In this document: positions 21,896 to 33,197 of the stretch, one piece after another
How the letters are laid out: every line of letters starts with the position of its first letter
Position numbering within the stretch: position 1 is the first letter of the stretch
Assembly (NCBI GenBank): GCA_029204225.1
Contig: CM055093.1
Location: 19,706,041 to 19,770,040, forward strand
Reading direction: 5' to 3'
DNA length: 64,000 nt
Source: Diphasiastrum complanatum
Taxonomy: Eukaryota > Streptophyta > Lycopodiopsida > Lycopodiales > Lycopodiaceae
The notes under the pieces: model-generated
What the model was told of the DNA's origin: nothing
Databases searched by the model: none
Seen by the model: the letters and a program-made list of their open reading frames with translations, nothing else
Position numbers and translations under genes: made by a program

Positions 21896-23630
21896 TAGAT
21901 TTTCTGGTAGAGAATGTTCCTCCTCAATCTGATTCGGAATAGCCTCGCAGGACCAGTGGGTTGATAGCATTTCCATCATAACATAAGATGTGATCTAAAT
22001 TTCCCTGAATATATCTCATCACTCTCTTTAATGCTTTCCAATGAGAGATCCTAGGATTAGACATGAATTGACTTAATGTGCTAACAGTGTATGCTGAATC
22101 TGTTCTAGTACACAACATTGTATACAGTAAAGATCCTATTAGTGAATGATAAATGTCGAGTACTTCACTCTCAGAATCAGCACAAGTAGGTTTAGTCAAT
22201 ACTATACTTGGATCCATTGGAGTTTCAATGGGTTTGCAATCAGACATATGAAATTTTTCTAAAATGTCTTTTAGATATGCTTGTTGGCTAAGATAGATCT
22301 TCTTCTAAAGCCTATTTCTAGTAATGTGAATTCCTAGCAAAGAATTGACAGCTCCTAAATCAGTCATGTCAAATTCCTTTGATAGATCACTCTTAGTAGT
22401 GTGCAGTAGAGAAGTGTCGTTAGTCAAAATAAATGCATATTTACATAAAGAGCTATGTGAACTGAATTGGTGCCTATATGCTTCGAATAAACATTACAGT
22501 CAACTGAATTGTTTGCAAATCCCAATTGAATGAGATAAGAGTTGATTCTATCGAACCATGCTCTGGCGGCTTGTTTCAGACCGTAGATTGCTTTGTGCAG
22601 CTTGCATACTTTGTGCTCTTGGCCTTTGACTTTGAATCCTTCTGGTTGGAAGGTGTACAGTTCCTCTTCGACATTGCCATTGAGAAATGTTGTCTTGACA
22701 TCCATTTGGTGCATTTCGAGGTCTTCCGCGGTTGCTAACACAATCAGAGTTCTGACTGACTGCATCTTGATGACAGGACTGAAAATTTCTTGATAATCCA
22801 CTCCTTGGACTTGAGTGAATCCTTTAGCTACCAACCGTGCTTTCCATTTTGCAATGGAACAATCAGAGTTGATCTTGTTCTTGAAGATCCACTTGTTGAC
22901 AATAACTCTCTTGTGAGTGGGGAAGTCGACCAGTGTCCAGGTTCATACTCACTTTCCATAGCTTCTTGCCACTTCACAACATCCTAAGAGTCAATTGCTT
23001 TGGCTAGGCTCTCTGGTTCTTCTGATGATGTCCAGAATGATTGAGGTGCATACCCCTCAGGAACTGTCCGAGTCCGTGTGGATCTACGGACGTTTGGTTG
23101 ACCAAGATGCGATGATGCTTCTTCTTGAATTTCTCCAGATCTGTTCGAGCTAGCTTGGTCTAGTCTGCTGACAGGTACTGCCAGCTGCTCGGCTTCTGTA
23201 GTTGTAGATGTAGGTTCTGTAGAAGGAACATCGCCATTGGAAGAATCCATGCTACGTAAAATAGGATGTAATGACATAGCATTGTTTATCGACGGTTGTT
23301 TGAAATCATAATATGTATGTTCTTGAAATATTACATCCCTAGAGGCAAATACTACATTGGTGGATGGATCATAAACTTTATAAGCTTTATATTCATCAAG
23401 ATAGCCAATGAAAATACATTTATTGGTCCTATGATCCAGCTTCTTCCTAAGCTATTTAGGAATGTGAACAAAACATATACAACCAAAGATTTTTAAATGG
23501 CTAACACTAGGCTTGTGCCCATGCGAAACTTCATAAGGAGTTTTGTTGTTGACGGCTTTGGTGTTGGATCTATTCTGCACGTAACAGGCTGTTGTAGTAG
23601 CTTCTACCCAGAACTTTGCAGGTAGGTGTG
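21896..23630 (-). pseudogene. Copia integrase end, RT and RNase H start (element F1)
   Basis: The minus strand carries, right to left, HLPAKFWVEATTTACYVQNRS and KIFGCICFVHIPK (integrase end), an Arg/Ser/Thr linker, RT (GFTQVQGVDYQEIFSP, LEMHQMDVKTTFLNG, YGLKQAARAWFDR), ETPMDPS, and YTVSTLSQFMSN up to RGYSESD of RNase H. The RT active-site YVDD is destroyed: the DNA reads YVN with a one-base loss relative to the related copy near 50,120. The left end is cut at 21,895 by the gag-only element. The right end is an inversion breakpoint. Confidence 0.85.
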
Positions 23631-25216
23631 CTATCACACTCAATCTGGCCGACTCCCAAATATCCCACGTTACCACATGCAAAACCTTTAAGGATGCATT
23701 AGATTTGTTATCAAATCTCTATGAGACTCATGATGTAACCACTAGATTACATCTTAGAAGGAAATTCTTTACTCTTAGCATGTCTGATTCTACTGCCATC
23801 ACTTCTCACATCAACAGCTTCAAATCTTTATTGGATCAGTTACCAACTGTAGGGTATTCCAATCAAGATGATGATGTCGTTATGACCTTGCTTTCTTCTC
23901 TTCCAAAGTTGTATGAACACTTTGTGGTGATGATCTCCACACAACCCGACCTCACTCTTCAAAAGGTGATTGGTCATCTTCTTCAAGAAGAAATGCGGAG
24001 AAAGACTAGCAGCCTGTGCATCAAAGAAAAATCCATGGCTCTATACACCAAGAAGAAAGACTATTGCAAGGGCAAGAATCAAGTGCAGCAGCAACAGCAA
24101 AAGCCTCACACTCAAGGTGAACATGGTGGATCGTGCAAGAAGCTTTTCTGCAGATATTGCAAGAGAGCCAACCACGACATCAAGGAGTGTCGTATCCGGA
24201 TCTACAACGAGGCAAAGAAGCAACAATAGCAGCAACCAGACTCCTCCAACACGGCAGAATTCAAGAAGCAAGACACACACTTGTTAATGGCTTATAACAA
24301 CAGCAACGAAGACTGTGATAGCTGGTACTTGGACAGCGGTGCTACCAACACATGACCTCTCGCAAGAAATGGTTTACCGAGTATGCAGCTTACAGCAGAG
24401 ATCAATTCATCTACCTCGAAGATTCAAGCACCATACGCCTGGAAGGCAAAGGAGAAGTGAACGTCCTTCATGTTCCTCAGTTATCAAAGAACATGTTATC
24501 AGTCTCTAAGATAACTAATGAGGGCTACTCTGTTACTTTCTCATTTGAGCAGTGTACAAGACTCGAGGAAGATACTACTCTGACTACATGCACTAGAGTC
24601 AAAAATCTTTACGTACTCTCTAATTCAGTTGCATTAGCTAGTATCTCTAATGAAAATGAAAATGACAATGCTGTTCTGTGGCATAGTCGAGTTGGACACG
24701 TGAATACAAGATCACTTTCCTATATGTGTTGTAATAATTTAGTTGATGGACTGAATTTCCCTTATTCATTAGATAGAAAATCTTTCTTTTGTGAATCATG
24801 CATCTATGGGAAGCACTCTAGAATCAAGTTTCCAAAATCACATTCCATCAAAACAGCATGTATTGGATCTTGTACACAACGATCTTTGTGGTCCAATGCC
24901 AACTCCATCCTTAGGAGATGCAATATATTTTATCACTTTCATAGATGATTACTCTAGATGGTCTACAGTCATGTTCATTAAGCACAAATCTAAAGCCTTT
25001 GAATGCTTCAAGAGTTTTAAGGCCATGGCTGAGACACAAACGTCTACAAAAGTGAAGGCACTCCGAACTGATGGTGGCGGCGAATACATTTCTAACAAGA
25101 TGTCTGACTACCTGGCTGAACATGGTATTAGAAGATAGTTCACCACTTCCTATTCACCTCAACAGAACGGGATTGCAGAAAGGAGGAATTGAACTCTTCT
25201 CAACTCAACCAAATCT
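23631..25216 (+). pseudogene. Inverted gag-protease-integrase segment (element F1)
   Basis: The plus strand reads gag from LADSQISHVTTCK through LYETHDVTTRLHLRR, a CCHC knuckle (CRYCKRANHDIKEC, near 24150), protease DSGATN, GAG_pre-integrase (LWHSRVGHVN, CESCIYGK) and integrase (HND in place of HSD, FIDDYSRW, GGGEYIS, NGIAERRN). Frameshifts or stops occur near 24228, 24350, 24870 and 25137. It is flanked on both sides by minus-strand parts of the same family that supply exactly the missing gag start and integrase end, so the segment appears inverted in place. Confidence 0.85.
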
Positions 25217-25490
25217 AAGGCCTTCTGATCTTTGACCTTCCATGCCTTTGCTTGATCACCATCTTCTAGTTTCAGGTCAACACCTTCTAAAAAATCCCAA
25301 ATATCTCTATCTATCAACATCATCCGGAGTTCTAACTTGCAAATGTAGAAGTTAGAACCATTGAACTTGTCAATGATTCTAGCTTCGTTGGATGATGACG
25401 AAGAGTTACCTATATGAGACATGATAACAGTAATATAAATGGAACAAACTTAATCTCTTGGTTTATTTGAGCTATGCTCTGATACCAATC
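25217..25490 (-). pseudogene. Copia gag start and PBS (element F1)
   Basis: The minus frame from 25422 reads a gag start with KFNGSNFYICKLELRMMLID and KAWKVKDQKAL, then breaks at the inversion point. The PBS TGGTATCAGAGCA lies at 25475-25487 on minus. This is the 5' end of the element whose remaining gag lies inverted at 23631. Confidence 0.8.
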
Positions 25491-25658
25491 TGATGGGGCA
25501 AGGGAGATACAAAAATGCGAACGGAGAAGAGAGCAGGAATATTGCGGAACAACTCTCCCATTCTAGTCAGCTACTAGATGCAAAAACAGTCTAATAGACA
25601 GCTTATGCTAAATGTAATCACAGCTTTAAGTTTGTATCAAATGTAACACAAGTCTTTG
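25491..25658 (-). mobile_element. Truncated copia 5' LTR (element F1)
   Basis: It starts TGATGGGGCAAGG three bases from the PBS and runs about 168 bp before a gypsy LTR fragment takes over at 25659. Only the U5-side part remains. Confidence 0.55.
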
Positions 25659-25967
25659 ATGACAACTTAATCAGTTAGAGTGTAATACATTCGAGCTACT
25701 CTGATAACATTTCACTTATAGAATGCTTTTTCATTCGGTTTGATAGAGGAACAATGTTGTTTGGAATTTATTATCAACACACACCTATACCAAAAAGTAT
25801 TACTGGTTACTTATAAAATGTCTGTTGACAACTAGATTAACTCTTGACTCTATTTCATTCGAAATAAGTCAGGACTGTACCAATTAAAAACTTATAAGTG
25901 CTATCTCCTTGGAGAACAACATAAATACTACACATTTCTAGCAAATCTAGATTGGTATAGCACAACA
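25659..25967 (+). mobile_element. Gypsy LTR 3'-terminal fragment
   Basis: These 309 bp align with 34166-34472, the last part of the gypsy LTR at 33198-34472 (shared words GACAACTTAATCAGT and AATGTCTGTTGACAAC). The end is conserved (GGTATAGCACAACA against GGTATAGTACGACA). It is cut at the left by the copia LTR and is followed directly by copia gag/protease sequence. Confidence 0.75.
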
Positions 25968-27058
25968 TCCAATTTGGTTAGCGATAACACAAGCATCTAG
26001 TTTGAACAACTTCCCTTGTCTTTTACCTTTTGCAATCAAGATATCCTTACTTTTGATCATGTAAGCATCTCCATCAAACTTGACTTTGAAACCTTTACTT
26101 AGCAATTGACTCACACTAAGTGAATTCTTGGTAATTATGGATGGTATGAACAAAACATCCTTCAAATAAACATTCCTATTTGTAGAGAGAGAAATAGAAA
26201 TTGTGCCAATCCCTTTGATTGCACACTCACCATCATTGGTCGTGTACATCACCTTCTTGTCATCTACATATGCCAATAAAGAAGTGAAGTACTCTTTGTG
26301 AAAATTCATGTGTGAACTTGCTCCACTATCAATCCACCATGGATCTAGATCTCCATCATTAGCAAGCATACATGAAGACATCACAAAAGCAGTATGATTT
26401 GAATTTTGAACATCCAAACCATCTTCATCATGAGTAAGATTACTGTGTTTGTCTCCTTGATCTCTCTTCTTCTTGTAGCACTCACTTGCAAAGTGTCCTT
26501 TGATGCCACAATTTAAGCACTTGAACTTTGATCTATCTGTCTTTTTGCCATTTGAAGAAGCCTCTCCTTGATCTTGCCCTTTAGACCACTTACTTTTGCT
26601 TTTGCCCTTGGATTTTCCCTTGATGAACATAGCCTCCTCTCCAACATGAGATGTTGATAAAGATCCACCTCTTGCTTGAAGCCTATATTCTTCATTGATC
26701 AAGATCTCTTTGGCAAAGTTCTTTGAATGGAAAGACTTTGTACAATGTTAGCATGAGGATCCAACAAACCATTAAGAATAACTTGAACAAGCTCTCGTTC
26801 CTTAATGCTCTCATCAATGCAAGCTAACTCATCATTCAAAGCCTTCACTCTCAAAACAAAAATATTTGGACTCTCTTCATTATTTTGCAAACATTGAAAG
26901 ATTTTTCTTCTTAGAGTCAGCACTCTAGAAGTAGACTTGGATTCATACATCTTCTTTAATGAATCCCAAGCATCCTTTGATGAAGTACTCTTACCAACTT
27001 CCTTGAGAAATTCATTGGTAACATTCATCTTAGACCAAAGTTTGCACCAAAAAAACAC
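25968..27058 (-). pseudogene. Copia gag and protease (family B, copy 2)
   Basis: Two minus frames (26699-27058, 25947-26702) give the UBN2-type gag (LKEVGKSTSSKDAW, SRVLTLRRKIF, ACIDESIKE), a CCHC knuckle (CLNCGIKGHFASEC), the standard protease motif WWIDSGASSHM, and the region up to LFKLDACVIANQ. A frameshift lies near 26700. It is the same family as the large frame at 37857-40205 but with an intact DSGA. Both ends are cut: by a gypsy LTR on the left and gypsy gag on the right. Confidence 0.85.
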
Positions 27059-27059
27059 A

Positions 27060-27659
27060 ATCCTCCTGAATTTGTTGGACCAGCAATGAACTCACAAACC
27101 AACGATGAAGTCACAAACCATGACTAGGCCAACTATTACAACTGTGGAGAGCCAGGACATTTTTCACCTAACTGTCCTCAGCCACGAAAGCCGATTGGAT
27201 ATGTATCGCTATGCTTGAACTGTAGGGAGCCTGACCACAAGTATCATGACTACCCTCAGCCGCAGAAGCCGCGACCTAAGTACCGATATGTAGCAACACC
27301 AGCTGTTGCAGCCGAAAGCAAAAGCTTTGACTGATGTTGTTGTGCAGAGGATTGATATTATTGAAGGAAAATTGACGAAGACAAAAGACTAGTCCTGGCC
27401 AAGCGACGTAGAAAAGCTATTCAAAGTCACAACAAGAAGCAAAGGCTCTTCAAAACCCAAAACAAAATCTTGGACGAAGCGCAGAAACTCTTCGAAGAAG
27501 AAATATTCGAGCAAGTCAACAAACAGATCTACAACCAAAGAAGATCTTAAAGATGACCCCGACTATGACTGTAATGTTGCAAAATTATTTGCAAAAGACA
27601 TCTCAGTAGAAGCAAAAGAAATTATCAATACTAAACTACAATCAACTGCTGTAGAGAAG
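27060..27659 (+). pseudogene. Gypsy gag C-terminal part with zinc knuckles
   Basis: The plus strand near 27130-27290 reads YNCGEPGHFSPNCPQPRKP and CLNCREPDHKYHDYPQP, two CCHC-like knuckles, each with one Cys replaced by Tyr. A Lys/Gln-rich region with stops follows. It belongs with the protease at 27660-28230 and the RT at 32695. Confidence 0.65.
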
Positions 27660-28687
27660 GTGGTCACGTTCGATGAAGGGGACGATGAAATACCAAAGAC
27701 CAAGTTGTCTAATGCCTTTATTGACAAGCCAATCTTGAAAGCAAAGACGAAGGACTATGATATAGTGACTGATATTGGATCTCTTCACCCAAACATCACT
27801 TTTGAGCAATTGTTGGCAGACAACACTTACTACTGTAAGCAATTGAAAGGTCTTTCTGCCCCTAAAAAGAAAAAAAAAAGTTTCTTTAACAGATGTTGGT
27901 GTAGTGTGTCTATTGATTTAGGAGATCTCGGTGCACCTTAAATTGATGTTACCATTGCTAGATGTGATTAAAAAATTGTCAATAGACTCTGGTTCAAGTG
28001 TGAACATAATAATAGAAGACACAGCTCATGCTTTGGGGATGACTGACATTCAACCAACACAATGAAATATCAAGTTAGCAGATTTGACGCGACGAAAGCA
28101 TGTTGGAGAACTGAAGGATGTCATTGTTTACATTCAAGCCAAGCCTTTTAAAATGAATTTTATAGTTATCAAACCACTTGGTTTGTCATTTTATTCTATA
28201 CTAATTGGACAACCCTGACTTTATCAATCAAATGCAAGTGTTCACTAGAAATCCAAAGAATTGAGATTTCAAACTGGTGAGACCAATAATCGAGGTAAGC
28301 CAGCAGAACAAATAATCATTTGGAGTCATGACAAATATGAAGGTGAAACTCCTTTGTCTGACACCAGTTTTGAAAAAACAAAACGTTTCTATTACCAAAG
28401 CTTTGCTAGCTTTCTGCCCTCTGCCTGACGAAAATGTTCGCAAACGCGAAAGTCAAGAGACACAAAGCAGAAATGTTTGCGAACACCCTGACGAAAAAGA
28501 CACGAACGAGAAAAATTTGCGAAAGAGAATTTTTTGCGGAACAGGGGAGAAAGTCAGACGACGCGAAAGTCAAAAGACACGAAGCGACACGAAAATCATC
28601 GTGACACCCTTTTCTACCCTCACGCTCCAAAAAGGACTAGCAAGATCATGCAAGTACCCACAAGTACAGATATTTGATCTGATAGCA
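27660..28687 (+). pseudogene. Gypsy protease region
   Basis: An open stretch (27660-27941) leads, after a frame change near 27935, into a retropepsin reading LSIDSGSSVNIIIEDTAHALGM at 27970-28040 and IVIKPLGLSFYSILIGQP near 28190. DSGS replaces the common DTGA/DSGA; stops occur at about 28066. From 28400 a charged region rich in GCGAAAG and TTCGCGAA-like words follows. The element continues at 32695 beyond a copia insertion. The lineage looks Athila/Tat-like, by inference. Confidence 0.65.
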
Positions 28688-29296
28688 TGACGTCAGTAAA
28701 TACACTCTAAATTGTGGCTAATTTGTCACTCTTGTTATTTGTGATTAGTTGTAGATGTTTAATCACTCTAATCTAGAAGTTACACGATGCCACTATATAC
28801 TTTTTGGATGATACTTGATACACACATACATGAAGTAGTCTAATGCTAGTAAGCAAGAAGACAAAAATACAGAATACAAGTCCGCTTGCGTGCGAGACAA
28901 TTCTGCATAGGATCCGTAGATCCACAAGTCCGCTAGTAAGCGAGACATTACTCGTGGGAGAACTGTATCTCCCTCACGCCAATGCACTACATGGATCTGC
29001 ATGTAGTGCTTGAAGAATCAGAGACGAATCAATAGATGATTTTGTAGTCGTTGCACACATATCACTCTTATCATGTCTGATCTTGAATGCAAATTAGTCT
29101 GCTGTTATCGTGTGTCTGATTCACTTGTTCATTTAATTTCACACTTTGGTTTCAATCTTGTTGAATGCTACATTAATTTGTTAATGTAGTACAGCAGTGT
29201 CTGTCTACATTCTGGAGGACTATAGGAATGATATAGCTGGCAGTGTCCAGCCATCATATCTGAAATCCATCTGTTGTGTTTCATGTTTCTTTCGCA
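28688..29296 (+). mobile_element. Copia 5' LTR (element C)
   Basis: It ends TTTCTTTCGCA, four bases before a perfect plus-strand PBS (TGGTATCAGAGCC, 29301-29313). The start TGACGTCAG at 28688 is the best candidate. About 609 bp. A matching 3' LTR was not found at the right end of element C. Confidence 0.6.
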
Positions 29297-29300
29297 TCAG

Positions 29301-29313
29301 TGGTATCAGAGCC
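29301..29313 (+). promoter_or_regulatory. Copia primer binding site
   Basis: TGGTATCAGAGCC is complementary to the 3' end of plant initiator Met-tRNA and lies just inside the LTR of element C. It primes minus-strand cDNA synthesis. Confidence 0.85.
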
Positions 29314-29411
29314 TACCTTGTTATAGTTTGACATAGCCAAAAGGCTATCAGATCCAGGAGGCCAAGCATTCAAACAAACAAACATCAACAAGAGAACACA
29401 ATTCAAAAGCA

Positions 29412-30676
29412 ATGGCTTCAATTAGCAGCATATAGAGCAAGGTCTGTACAATTCTTGATTCTTCAAAATCTAACTTTCTAGCCTGGAAAGTTAAGACATC
29501 ATTGATACTCAAGGGTGAAGGTTTATTCCCCTGGGTGGATGGCACAGAGGATATGCCTACGATATCAGGCAAGGAGCTACACGAGTGGAGGGAGAAAAAT
29601 GACAAGGCAGTAGCCTTGCTATCTTCATATATCGAAGATAGTCTCACGCTTGACCTAGCTACACTCTCCAAAGCTAAGAAGATGTGGGATGCACTGCTCA
29701 TGAGATTTCAAACGAAATCAAGAAGTCAAATAATGATGCTGAAAGATCAACTAATAAATCTGCAGTGGGATGGGAAAGACCTCACTTATTTTGTAACGAA
29801 GATGAAGGATCTATTTTTATCACTATATAACTCTAGAGCAGAGAATGCAATGTCAACTGAGAAGCAGCTCACTTATCTGTTGAGAGCCTTACCGAGATCT
29901 TTCCAGACAACCAAAGCCCTGCTCGCGAAAGATCCTACCATGTCCCTTGAAAAGGCAATTGTCGAGATTCGAGAGGAAGTCGAGGCTAGAGAACACCTTG
30001 ATCACAAGGATGGTTCTGACCAGGCCCTCTATGACAACAAAAAAAAATCCAAGAACAATTTAAGCCTAAGAGGGAGTCGAATCAAAGATAGGATCATGAT
30101 CAGCAAGCAGAGGGGACCAGCAAAGGCAACTGGAAGAGCAAAGGGAGGTCGAAGCAGCAAGGTGGAGAAAAGAAGACTTGCGTGAGATGCAGAAGAGATG
30201 GGCACACAGTTGATACATGTTGGCTCAATCCAAAAATTGAGTGTATCCATTGTCACAAGAAGGGTCATGCAGCCATCAATTGTCACCTGAACCCAAAAAA
30301 CAAATCAGCACAGAACAGCCAGGAGACCATCAACAGTTCATCCTATGTCGAGGAGCCTGAGAGCTCAAAAATGGGCGAAGAGAGACCGAACAAAAATTGT
30401 TTGACCCCCTACATTTGTGAAGACGTGTGTGCAGCGTCAACATCTGACACATATGATGTGATCCTAGATTCAGGAGCCACCTCACACTTCGTGACATCAG
30501 GACGAATTATGTTTGATTTCAGAAGTGCTGATCCATTAAGATTCATAGTTCTTGGAGATGGATCCAAACATCAAGTGAACGGTATTGGTTCAACACCAAT
30601 GGCAGAGACAGACGACTTGAAGACGTTTTGTTCGTGCCTACATTGCAGCAAGACTTGCTTTCCGTGGGAAGAATAG
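29412..30676 (+). pseudogene. Copia gag and protease (element C)
   Basis: The plus frame starts ATG at 29412, has a stop after seven codons, and reads on through LAWKVKTSLILKGEGLFPW, MWDALLMRFQ, LTYFVTKMKDLF, YLLRALPRSFQ and EVEAREH. After a frame change near 30180 come two adjacent knuckles (CRRDGHTVDTC, CIHCHKKGHAAINC) and the protease motif ILDSGATSHF near 30470. The tandem knuckles match the related copy at 43,980-44,060. Broken by one stop and one frameshift, otherwise long and readable. Confidence 0.85.
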
Positions 30677-31560
30677 CAGATGCAGGGATGCGTGTGACAT
30701 TTTCTGACGAAGCATGCAACGTGGTTGATGCCAGTACCAGTACCCTGATCACTCAAGGCAGAAGAAAAGGTAATCTATATCACTTGAAGGTACGCCTGCC
30801 TGCAGATTAGGTGCATCAGACTCATGATGATTTGCAAGACACTCTGTGGCACATGAGACTATTCCACATGAACTCAATGGCACTTTACCAAGCAAGCCAT
30901 CATGGAGCAATAACAGGGGTCAACATCTCGAATGCAACCAGTTCGGCCACCTGTGATGCATGTTTGAAGGTAAGATGTCACGCACTCCATTTGTCAAAGA
31001 CTCCTACAGAACGACCAAGATTCTGGAGTTAGTGCATTCTGACATCTGTGGGCCTTTCAATGTGATCTCAGTAGGAGGCTCAAAATATTATATAACCTTC
31101 ATTGATGATTATAATAAATTTGACAGATTGTACTTTATTCAAAATAAGTCTGAATCACTCGATGAATTCACTGAATATGTGAATTGGACAAAGAGATGCA
31201 CAAGCAACAAAGTGAAGCAGATCAAGACAGATTGAGGTGGTGAATACATCTCGAATCGCTTCACTGACTTCTGCAATGATCGTGGCATCATTCACAGAAG
31301 GACTACAGCCTACACACCGCAGCACAACGGTGTTGCAGAAAGAAAGAATAGGACTCCAATGGAAGCTGCCAGATGCATGATGGCCTACTCGAAGGCTCCA
31401 AGGGTACTGTGGGCTGAAGTAGTAGCTACAGCTGCATACATCCAGAATAGGACAGGGAAGTCTAGTGTCCCTCACATGACACCCTACATGAGTTATGGTG
31501 GAGTAGAAAGCCCAACCTGTCTCACATCAGAATCTTTGGCTGTGTAGCTTATGCACATAT
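30677..31560 (+). pseudogene. Copia GAG_pre-integrase and integrase (element C)
   Basis: In order: VPTLQQDLLSVGRI, WHMRLFHMN, CDACLK, LVHSDICGPFN, YYITFIDDYN, a TGA inside the second catalytic block at 31235 (IKTD then GGEYIS), YTPQHNGVAERKNR and NRTGKSSVPH. All three acidic catalytic residues are present, so the loss is by stops (about 30808, 31235) and frameshifts (about 30630, 31010, 31545) rather than by active-site change. Confidence 0.85.
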
Positions 31561-32694
31561 TTTTGATAAGCTTCGAAAGAAGCTTGATGAGAAAGCTGAA
31601 CAGAGATTCTTGGTAGATTATGACAACAACTCGTCATACTACAGAGTCTACATGCCAGACACAAACACTGTGAAAACAATGAGAGATGTCAGATTTGATG
31701 AGAGTAGGACAATAGCCAATGATGATCCTGTCAGCTATGAGATTCTAGAGAGACAGTACTATGACCTGCCACCAATGATAGAGGGAGCAAAGGACGAACA
31801 CAAAAATGAAAATTTTTGAGTCGCTTTCCATCCGAGTGACGAATCAGAAGACGAAAGATTCGAGAGACAGCCTATTGCTACAGTTCCTATAAACTAGGAT
31901 GGTTCTGGACCTAGCAGAGCAGACAAAGGCAAAGGCATTGTTGTCCAAGAAAAGATCTCCTAGAAGGTCGACAAGACCATGAAGAGCGCCAGTTAGATAC
32001 ATGCCAGGCGGCTTTGCTTCTACATCAGAGGAGTTCTGTGGATTCAGTGGTGAACCACAGACTTTCGAGGAGGCGATTGAATGTCCAGATAAGGACAAAT
32101 GGATCCAAGCCATGAACGAAGAGATGGAATCCATGAGGAAGAACCAGGTATGGACGTTATAGCCATTACCACATAAGCGCAAAACTATCAAATGCAAATG
32201 GGTTTTCAAGCTCAAGTATGGACCAGATGGGAATGTCTTAAAATACAAGGCAAGATTGGTAGCGAAGAGATTTTCTCAAAGATATGATATGGACTACTCT
32301 GAAACTTTCTCTCCTGTCATCAAACATTTGTCCCTACGTGTGTTATTTGCATATGCAGTTGCTTATGACCTCATGGTCCACATTGTGGACGAGAAGATAG
32401 CCTCCTTGCATGGTCAGTTGGACGAGGAGGTCTACATGGATCAACCCCCAGGATATGTCTCGAAGTCACTTCCTGATTATGCATGCAAAATGCATAGAAG
32501 TATCTATGGTCTGAAACAGTCAACTCGACAATGGTACAAAAAGAAGGACCAAGCCCTGAAATCATTAGGATTCAAGCCAATGATGGCTGATTCCAATGTC
32601 TATGTCAGAGTTACAGATGGGCAAATTATCATTGTGGCTGTGTATGTGGACGACACTCTAATACTTTTCAAGAGTGAGAAAATTCTATCTTAGA
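31561..32694 (+). pseudogene. Copia reverse transcriptase, truncated (element C)
   Basis: After the post-integrase region (SYYRVYMPDTN, VRFDESRT) and stops near 31820-32160, RT begins CKWVFKLKYGPDGN and is open from 32256: DYSETFSPVIKHLS, EEVYMDQPPGYV, SIYGLKQSTRQWYKK and the active site YVDDTLILF. It ends at 32694, where gypsy RT sequence starts. RNase H and the 3' LTR are absent. The pre-RT linker shows a TAG where Trp is usual. Confidence 0.85.
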
Positions 32695-33197
32695 TCAGGT
32701 TGTTGGTCAAGAGTGTTACAGTTTCTGTGATGATTTCTCTGGTTATAATCAGGTTGGAGTAAGAAAGGAGGATCATTAAAGACCATGTTTACTACAGATT
32801 GGGGCACTTATGCCTACAACAAAATGCCCTTTGGTCTTCACAACGCACCAACGACTTTTCAGCGAATTATGATGTCAATTTTCGTTGTCTTCCTAAGAAC
32901 TTTTCTTGAAATTTTCATTGATGATTTCTGTGTTTATAGTGATATAAAAACACATCTACAGAAGCTTAAACTTATTCATAGAGCAATTCAAAATCAACCT
33001 ACTCAATTCAAGACAAATCAAGTCATATATTCTATCAAGTAGAAGAAATATCTCAAATGAAATATCTAAAGGAAGGAACCTATGAAGAAATATCTTTTGA
33101 CCTTAACGAATATATGAAGAATAGAATGATTTGTGAATGATCCTCGAAATGAAGATTATATGTTCATGAGAACGTTTTACATTTGAGAAAGGGGATA
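32695..33197 (+). pseudogene. Gypsy RT fragment and polypurine tract
   Basis: The plus strand reads FCDDFSGYNQVGVRKEDH, then GTYAYNKMPFGLHNAPTTFQR and FIDDFCVYS near 32920, a Ty3/gypsy RT with its catalytic IDD. It stops at 33042; RNase H and integrase are missing. After about 140 bp comes GAGAAAGGGG (33185-33194), a polypurine tract before the LTR at 33198. It is the right-hand continuation of the gypsy at 27060-28687. Confidence 0.8.

Noticed and set aside
22345-22987. Plus-strand frames of 60-70 codons
   Set aside because: They are shadows of the minus-strand copia RT, which has the conserved motifs.
29301-29313. tRNA gene
   Set aside because: TGGTATCAGAGC sites here and at 18101, 25475, 34526, 40794 and 61731 are complementary to a tRNA 3' end (primer binding sites); no cloverleaf surrounds them.
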